A stretch of 10,484 nucleotides of DNA from Planctomycetales bacterium. GTDB taxonomy: Bacteria; Planctomycetota; Planctomycetia; Planctomycetales; Planctomycetaceae. The notes under the pieces were generated by a model. The model made no database searches. It was not told the DNA's origin and saw nothing but the letters and a program-made list of their open reading frames with translations. Positions 6,228-10,484 of this stretch are shown one piece after another (position 1 is the stretch's first letter; each line of letters begins with the position of its first letter). The stretch is from assembly GCA_020050375.1 (NCBI GenBank), contig JAGVKR010000785.1, forward strand, positions 1-10,484. The letters are read 5' to 3'. The position numbers and the translations under genes were made by a program.

Positions 6228-7346
6228 ATGCCGACCACTCTTCCATCCGCCGATGTTCACCTCGCCTCTGCCGCGAAACAGTCAAACATTTCGCGCGGCT
6301 TCTGGGCCGAGGCGTGGCGGCAGTTTCGGCAGAGACGGCTGGCGATGGCCGCCCTATGCTATGTCGGCTTCCTCGTCCTCGTTGCTCTGCTCGCACCGGC
6401 GATCGCGGGGACGAAGCCGGTCGTCTGCCGATACAAAGGCAAGTTGTATTTTCCGGCCTTGGCGTATTTCAACCCCGCCTGGGAGAACCCGATCTTTTTC
6501 AAAGATCGGTTTCGCAAGCTCTATCCCGAGAATCTCAAGAAGAAAGACCCCAAAAGCTGGGCGATCTGGCCGCTCCTCTACCAGGATCCCTATCGCCGCA
6601 TTCGCACGGGGGAATGGGAAGGTCAGCCCGAAAACCCATCCGGCGACAAGGGGCGTCCGAACCGCTTCAACCTGTTCGGAACGAATCAGGAGGGAATCGA
6701 CGTTTTCGCCCAGATGGTGCACGGGACGACGATCGCGTTGCTCGTCGGCTTCGTTTCGATGGGGCTGGCGGGGGCGATTGGCATTGCGCTCGGAGCGCTC
6801 GGCGGCTACCTCGGCGGATGGGCCGATATGCTGCTCAGCCGGATCACCGAAGTTGTGATGTGCGTTCCCACGCTCGTGTTGATTTTGGCCCTGATCGCCC
6901 TCGTCGACAAACCGACGATCTGGCACATGATGGCGATCATCGGTTGCACCGGCTGGACGAGCATCGCCCGGCTGGCGCGGGCCGAGTTCCTCAAGCTTCG
7001 CGAGAGTGATTTCGTGATCGCCGCACGGGCGCTCGGCGTCGGCTGGCCGCGAATCGTCTTTCGGCACGTGTTGCCCAACGCGCTGGCGCCGGTTCTCGTG
7101 CCGATCACGTTCGGGATTGCCTCGGCGATTCTCATCGAGAGCGGCCTGAGTTTTCTGGGATTTGGAGCGCCCCCTCCCAACCCGAGCTGGGGAACGCTGC
7201 TCAACTCGGGCCGTCAAAATATGAACCTGTGGTGGCTGATCTTCTTCCCCGGCCTGGCGATCTTCCTGGCGGTGCTCGCCTACAACCTGATCGGCGAAGG
7301 GTTGCAGGAAGCGACCGACCCGCGATTACGCGATGCGGGGCGATGA
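6228..7346 (+). CDS. ABC transporter permease, DppC/OppC type with YejE-like insertion
   Basis: Seen: 372 aa. A cytoplasmic N-terminus (1-37) with FWAEAWRQFRQRRLAM is followed by helix 1 (about 40-60). A large hydrophilic segment (61-148) opens KPVVCRYKGKLYFPAL, and the conserved LFGTNQEGIDVFAQMVHG sits at 149-166. Further helices follow, with the EAA loop EFLKLRESDFVIAARALGVG (253-272) and GLSFLGFGAPPPNPSWG near the end. Known: DppC-type permeases pair with DppB-type ones. The YejE branch, in peptide/microcin C importers, has a comparable insertion containing a GxLYFP-like motif. The ATG at 6228 is preferred over 6132, since the upstream frame would translate straight through the palindromic repeats. 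Shine-Dalgarno is weak. No ATPase gene follows; the next genes are on the other strand. Confidence 0.94.
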   Translation: MPTTLPSADVHLASAAKQSNISRGFWAEAWRQFRQRRLAMAALCYVGFLVLVALLAPAIAGTKPVVCRYKGKLYFPALAYFNPAWENPIFFKDRFRKLYPENLKKKDPKSWAIWPLLYQDPYRRIRTGEWEGQPENPSGDKGRPNRFNLFGTNQEGIDVFAQMVHGTTIALLVGFVSMGLAGAIGIALGALGGYLGGWADMLLSRITEVVMCVPTLVLILALIALVDKPTIWHMMAIIGCTGWTSIARLARAEFLKLRESDFVIAARALGVGWPRIVFRHVLPNALAPVLVPITFGIASAILIESGLSFLGFGAPPPNPSWGTLLNSGRQNMNLWWLIFFPGLAIFLAVLAYNLIGEGLQEATDPRLRDAGR

Positions 7347-7359
7347 ACGGGACCCGGCG

Positions 7360-7390
7360 AGTTGAAGAGATAAAAAGTTGAAGAGATAAA
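7360..7390. repeat. Two copies of a 15-bp direct repeat
   Basis: AGTTGAAGAGATAAA occurs at 7360-7374 and again at 7376-7390, one base apart (period 16), just after the second permease stop. The block is AT-rich in a GC-rich setting and lies between two convergent genes. Function unknown; no clear terminator hairpin was seen beside it. Confidence 0.7.
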
Positions 7391-7463
7391 GAGACAACAG
7401 CGCGGCGTTGTGGTCGCGGTCGTCCTGCGATTCGACGTAGGCACACGATTCGATCGGTGCAAC

Positions 7464-7901
7464 TCAACCGGCGGTCTCGGTGCTGCGGTGCTTCTCGAGC
7501 ACGACGCGGTTGCCGGCGGCGTTGTACTCGATCAACGTCATGAAGGCCCGCATCAGCATGATGCCGCGGCCGCACGGACGCTCGAGATTCTCGTCGGCGG
7601 TGGGGTCGGGGACGTCGCTGGGAACGAAGCCTTCTCCCTGGTCTTCGACCTCGATGCGGATCTTCTGATGATTGACGCGGCAGAAGACGCGAACCGTCTT
7701 GTTCGGGTCCATCCGATTGCCGTGCTTGATCGCGTTGACCAGGGCCTCTTCGATGGCCAACCGAACGCCAAACACATCGCGATCGTCGTACTTCAGCGCT
7801 TCGAGATGCTGAACGATCCGATCCTGCACCGGCTGTCCGGCAGCCGTGTCGCTCGGGATGACCACCTCGAATTCTTCAACACGTTCGTCGCGCGTAGGCA
7901 T
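7464..7901 (-). CDS. RsbW-like anti-sigma factor / serine kinase, HATPase_c_2 fold
   Basis: Seen: 145 aa with the three GHKL ATP-site motifs: N box AIEEALVNAIKHGN (49-62; E52, N56), G1 box DQGEGF (87-92) and G2 box GRGIMLMRAFMT (111-122). Known: RsbW/SpoIIAB proteins bind a partner sigma factor and also phosphorylate a STAS antagonist on Ser; phosphorylation state decides which partner is held. The family is usually 130-160 aa. The neighbour directly upstream on the same strand is a STAS protein, 32 bp away, giving an antagonist-kinase pair in the usual order. No sigma factor gene follows, so the regulated target is unknown and might be a non-sigma protein. The start at 7901 fits the family N-terminus but lacks a clear Shine-Dalgarno. 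It converges on the second permease gene. Confidence 0.9.
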   Translation of the reverse strand: MPTRDERVEEFEVVIPSDTAAGQPVQDRIVQHLEALKYDDRDVFGVRLAIEEALVNAIKHGNRMDPNKTVRVFCRVNHQKIRIEVEDQGEGFVPSDVPDPTADENLERPCGRGIMLMRAFMTLIEYNAAGNRVVLEKHRSTETAG

Positions 7902-7933
7902 AACTCGGCAGGCTCGAGTTGTTCTCGGAGAAA

Positions 7934-8287
7934 TTAGAACCCTTCCAGAGCCTTCTCGCGGTTCTCACGGATGGTGAACAGCTTGTCGAGACGCGTGATT
8001 TTGAAGACTTCGAGAATATCCGACCGGATCGAGCACAAACGCAGCTTTCCACCCGACGCTTTGACCTTTTTGTCCATCGTGATCAGCTTGCCGAGGGCCG
8101 CACTCGACAGGTACTCGACGTTGGTGAAATCCAGCACGATTTTCTGGCGGTGGTCTTCGTCGACCAGGCTGAAGAGCTGGTTGCCGATGATCTGGATATT
8201 GCTTTCGTCCAGAATTTTCTTGTCGGTGAAGCGTGCGACCGTAACGTCGTTCACTTCATCAAGATCGAGGCGGCGGTTGGATGACAT
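7934..8287 (-). CDS. STAS-domain anti-sigma factor antagonist (RsbV/SpoIIAA-like)
   Basis: Seen: 117 aa, a single STAS domain: strands VTVARF (15-20) and KIVLDFTNVEYL (49-60), the phospho-site loop SSAALGKLI (61-69), then the strand GGKLRLCSI and the helix DILEVFKITRLDKLF. Aligned to the DSxGLG loop of RsbV, S62 is the likely phosphorylated Ser. The usual Asp before it is Ser61 and the Gly two residues after it is Ala64. Known: unphosphorylated antagonists bind RsbW-type kinases and free their targets, in the cytosol. The RsbW-like gene lies 32 bp downstream on the same strand, so they are probably co-transcribed and interacting. A TTGACA promoter candidate is located about 65-90 bp upstream. 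The Shine-Dalgarno is poor. Confidence 0.92.
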   Translation of the reverse strand: MSSNRRLDLDEVNDVTVARFTDKKILDESNIQIIGNQLFSLVDEDHRQKIVLDFTNVEYLSSAALGKLITMDKKVKASGGKLRLCSIRSDILEVFKITRLDKLFTIRENREKALEGF

Positions 8288-8349
8288 CGAGTTTGGTCCG
8301 CTTGCGGTGAAAAAGGGAAGTGCGTTTGATCGTCGACGGCGCTAATACG

Positions 8350-8378
8350 ATCATCCCCCCTTTTCGGACGGCTGTCAA
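8350..8378 (-). promoter_or_regulatory. Candidate promoter of the STAS-HATPase pair
   Basis: On the minus strand a perfect TTGACA (8373-8378) is followed after 17 bp by GATGAT (8350-8355, four of six bases). This is 63 bp upstream of the STAS start codon, in the 165-bp gap after the hydrolase gene. It is the best sigma70-like match in the window, but no experimental evidence exists here. Confidence 0.4.
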
Positions 8379-8452
8379 GCGATTCGATATTCGCCGCCGC
8401 CACGCCGTTTTTGGAACTTCCTGCCCCATTTGAACATGGAGGAAATGCGCCC

Positions 8453-9283
8453 TTATGGCCAATCGGCCGCCTCTTCACCGTCCAGCCGCAAAGTCAGGCA
8501 CTTGGCGCTGCCGCCGGCTTTGATGAATTCTCCCAGGTCGGTGCTGTGCGCGCGGTATCCCAAGTCTGCCAGAGCATTGGCCAGTTGAGGACAGCCGGTG
8601 TTGAGCACGACGTCGCGCCCCACAACGACGGCATTGCAGGCGAAACGGGCCGCCTCTGCAGCATCGACCGCCACGAGCGTCGGCACCGAGTCGACCAGCG
8701 CCTGGCGGGCGTAGTCGTCGAAGGCCGGCGGATAATAAATCGCCTCCGTCGCGCTCAACGGGCAGAAGCACGTGTCGAGGTGATAGTAGCGGTCGTCGAC
8801 GAGCTGGAGCGGAATCGCGCGACAGCCGATCTGGGCCCCGAGCCACTGCAATGCGCCGGCGTCGCTACGAATCAGGTATCCGCCATACAATGTCTCGCCG
8901 CAGAACAGCGCGTCGCCTGCTCCTTCGAAATCCCAGCCCTCGGGACAAAGGCGGGTTTCAAATCCAACAGAGTGAAACCACGCTTCATCAACGGGGGTCT
9001 CCGGCTGACGGGCCGAATGACGAAACCGCGCCACGAACGCAACGTCGCGCCACACCAACGCGGCATTGGCGGTGAACACCAGGTCGGGGAGCCGTGGCAC
9101 GGGGGTCATCAGACGAATGTCGGTCCCCAGTTGGGCCAGAAGCGCGTGGAGGCCGTGCCATTGCGCCCGGGCCAGGGCGTCGTCGCTCTTGCGACTGCGA
9201 CTCATCCACGGATTGATCTCGTACTCGATCCCGTAGAAGTCGGGCGGGCACATGAGAATCGTGGGCTTGGCGAATGACGGCAT
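8453..9283 (-). CDS. Amidinotransferase/DDAH-superfamily hydrolase (arginine dihydrolase- or CtlX-like)
   Basis: Seen: 276 aa from ATG 9283, opening MPSFAKPTILMCPPDFYGIEYEINPWM. Later come PDLVFTANAALV (N73), FEGAGDAL (E120), YYHLDTCFCPL (H168) and GGSAKCLTL (C262). Known: guanidine-modifying enzymes of this superfamily (DDAH, arginine deiminase, arginine dihydrolase ArgZ/AgrE, CtlX) use an Asn/Asp-Glu-His-Cys site in the pentein fold and attack the guanidinium carbon through Cys. From memory, ArgZ uses Asn, His and Cys at very similar spacings. All catalytic positions appear intact, so it is likely an active cytosolic hydrolase of arginine, methylarginine or citrulline. The exact substrate is open. 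An in-frame GTG at 9298 overlaps the kinase TGA (GTGA) and is an alternative start that would couple translation. Either way the gene directly follows the kinase. Confidence 0.87.
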   Translation of the reverse strand: MPSFAKPTILMCPPDFYGIEYEINPWMSRSRKSDDALARAQWHGLHALLAQLGTDIRLMTPVPRLPDLVFTANAALVWRDVAFVARFRHSARQPETPVDEAWFHSVGFETRLCPEGWDFEGAGDALFCGETLYGGYLIRSDAGALQWLGAQIGCRAIPLQLVDDRYYHLDTCFCPLSATEAIYYPPAFDDYARQALVDSVPTLVAVDAAEAARFACNAVVVGRDVVLNTGCPQLANALADLGYRAHSTDLGEFIKAGGSAKCLTLRLDGEEAADWP

Positions 9284-9294
9284 GGGTTCGGCAT

Positions 9295-10299
9295 TCACTC
9301 AGGCCGCTTCTTCTTCTTCCTGCGGCGGCGCGGCCGATCGGGGCGGGGGGACCTCGGCTCGTTTCCGTCGAAAACCTGAATCTCGCTGGTGGACTGACTC
9401 GTTCCGGGAACTCCGGATCGGGCCGCCTTCAGCCGCGCGTTGACATCGCGGAACTGCCGGACCATCGAGACCACGTCGGGCCAGCGGCGGGCGGGGTCGT
9501 CCGCGAGCCCCTTCATGATCGTCGCTGCGATCTGTTCGTCGATCTCGGGAACGAGCGTGCGAATGTCGACAGGGGGATTATTGATGTGCTGCATCACCGT
9601 TTCGAGGGTCTCGGCCGCCCCCCACGGGAACCGCTTGGTGTACATCTCAAAGCAGGTCACCGCATATGAGAACACGTCGATCCGCTGATCGGTGCGGAGA
9701 CGCTTGATGAGCTCAGGCGCCATGTATGTCGCCGTCCCGGTCCGGTTTCCCGGAACCTGAAACGGAGGCGTGTTGGGGACGACGAGCCCGAAATCGATGA
9801 GCTTGACCTGATTGTCGGCGGTGACGATCACGTTCCGGGGACAAATATCGCGATGGATCCAGCCTTGCTCATGAAAATGCCGGATCGCCTCTCCCAACTG
9901 AATCATGAACCGCAGCCGTTTGCTCTTCATCAGCGGATTCTGGACTTCGACCAGGTAGCTCAGGCTGACCCCTTCGACGAATTCCATCACGAGAAACTGC
10001 TCGCCCTCGCGCGTCATCCCCCATTCGTACGTGTGGACGATGTGGGGATGCTTGAGGGTGACGGCGATTTCCCCTTCGCTGGGCTTGTGCAGCTCGACGG
10101 CAAAGCGGGCCTCGAACCGCCTGGTTTTTTCTTTGTCGAGGATCTTCAGCGCCACGATCTTGCCGGTCTGCGAATCGCGCGCCCGAAAGACGCGCGACAT
10201 GCTCCCCTGCCCCACCCGTCCGATCAGCGCAAACCGCTGCGTGACCTCGATCCGGGGAACTCTCTTCTTGCGCTGAAACAGCTTCCTGAGGAAGTTCAT
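9295..10299 (-). CDS. Hanks-type serine/threonine protein kinase, soluble, atypical catalytic loop
   Basis: Seen: 334 aa. The glycine loop is GRVGQGSMSRVF (27-38), the ATP lysine is K52 in VALKIL, the helix-C acid is probably E75, HRDICPRN spans 149-156 (D151, N156), DFG is 169-171 and MAPEL is 193-197. D208 and W226-G227 complete the C-lobe. The tail from about 290 is Ser/Pro-rich and ends in a polybasic run (RRRRKKKKRPE). There is no membrane helix or sensor domain. Known: canonical Ser/Thr kinases have HRDLKPxN; the Lys is Cys here, with Arg two residues on, as in tyrosine-kinase HRDLAARN loops. All other catalytic residues are kept, so activity is expected. The ATG at 10299 is 2 bp after the accD stop, with no Shine-Dalgarno, so translation is probably coupled to accD. 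Targets are unknown. Confidence 0.94.
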   Translation of the reverse strand: MNFLRKLFQRKKRVPRIEVTQRFALIGRVGQGSMSRVFRARDSQTGKIVALKILDKEKTRRFEARFAVELHKPSEGEIAVTLKHPHIVHTYEWGMTREGEQFLVMEFVEGVSLSYLVEVQNPLMKSKRLRFMIQLGEAIRHFHEQGWIHRDICPRNVIVTADNQVKLIDFGLVVPNTPPFQVPGNRTGTATYMAPELIKRLRTDQRIDVFSYAVTCFEMYTKRFPWGAAETLETVMQHINNPPVDIRTLVPEIDEQIAATIMKGLADDPARRWPDVVSMVRQFRDVNARLKAARSGVPGTSQSTSEIQVFDGNEPRSPRPDRPRRRRKKKKRPE

Positions 10300-10301
10300 G
10301 G

Positions 10302-10484
10302 CTATTTGACGCAGTAGTCGATGACCCGTGCAATTTCGGTTCGCAACTCCGGACGGGCCACAATGCGGTCGACAAATCCATGGGCCAGCAGAAATTCGCT
10401 GGTCTGAAAACCTTCCGGCAGCTCCTGCTTGACGGTCGCCTGCACGACGCGCGGGCCGGCGAAGCCAACCAGCGCCCGCGGCTC
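10302..10484 (-). CDS. accD: Acetyl-CoA carboxylase carboxyltransferase subunit beta, C-terminal part; runs off right edge
   Basis: Seen: 60 in-frame codons before a TAG at 10302-10304, starting [14 protein letters not shown] and continuing [24 protein letters not shown], ending RVIDYCVK. Known: AccD and AccA form the carboxyltransferase that moves CO2 from biotin to acetyl-CoA to give malonyl-CoA, the first step of fatty acid synthesis. The A-x-(I/V)GFAGPRV and LPEGFQ(T/R)SEFLL motifs are the hallmark of the AccD C-terminus. The zinc-ribbon N-terminus and the rest of the active site lie outside the window. The kinase gene starts 2 bp after its stop and is evidently in the same operon. Confidence 0.94.
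   Translation of the reverse strand, partial: EPRALVGFAGPRVVQATVKQELPEGFQTSEFLLAHGFVDRIVARPELRTEIARVIDYCVK

Noticed and set aside
5540..6238. 232-codon minus-strand frame
   Set aside because: Antisense to the first permease and passes through the hairpin pair; no protein motif.
6354..7217. 287-codon minus-strand frame
   Set aside because: Antisense shadow of the second permease; highly charged, Arg-rich translation with no domain.
1..10484. Defence island, prophage or integrated element
   Set aside because: No integrase, transposase, nuclease-helicase or toxin-antitoxin pair was seen; RNase HI and the kinase are housekeeping or regulatory in this context.

Overview
The window looks like chromosomal DNA of a planctomycete (Pirellulales/Planctomycetales-like). 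This is inferred from the GC-rich composition, the gene families present (a cytoplasmic Gfo/Idh/MocA oxidoreductase, a membrane-anchor-free Hanks kinase with an atypical HRDICPRN loop, an Ala-cleaved Flp pilin, an SSAALG-type STAS protein), weak Shine-Dalgarno sites before many genes, and palindromic repeats between genes. No marker in the window proves the taxon. Eleven complete genes and two partial ones are supported. No RNA gene, CRISPR array, transposase or phage gene was found.

Left part (1-1760). The minus strand carries the 5' part of folK, running off the left edge, preceded by a small Flp-type pilin gene. A 448-bp gene-free stretch follows, holding a structured repeat at 704-795 and a weak candidate promoter. 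Then come infA (IF-1) and rnhA (RNase HI) on the plus strand, 10 bp apart. Between rnhA and the convergent oxidoreductase gene lies a roughly 120-bp AT-rich imperfect palindrome (1637-1756).

Centre (1757-7346). A Gfo/Idh/MocA dehydrogenase on the minus strand diverges from a plus-strand peptide-type ABC importer set: a 653-aa lipoprotein substrate-binding protein, a DppB/YejB-type permease and a DppC/YejE-type permease with a large non-membrane insertion. No ATPase gene follows, so the transporter must take its ATPase from elsewhere. Two near-perfect back-to-back hairpins (6129-6190) separate the two permease genes.

Right part (7347-10484). All genes are on the minus strand. Read in that direction they are: the 3' end of accD; a Ser/Thr protein kinase starting 2 bp after the accD stop; an amidinotransferase/DDAH-superfamily hydrolase abutting or overlapping the kinase stop; then, after a 165-bp gap with a TTGACA promoter candidate, a STAS anti-sigma-antagonist gene and an RsbW-like HATPase gene that together form a partner-switching pair. 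No sigma factor or PP2C phosphatase is present.

The genes are mostly of known families. The least explained material is the set of three different intergenic palindromic elements, the accD-kinase-hydrolase coupling with an unusual catalytic loop, and the ATPase-less Yej/Opp-like transporter with an extended binding protein.
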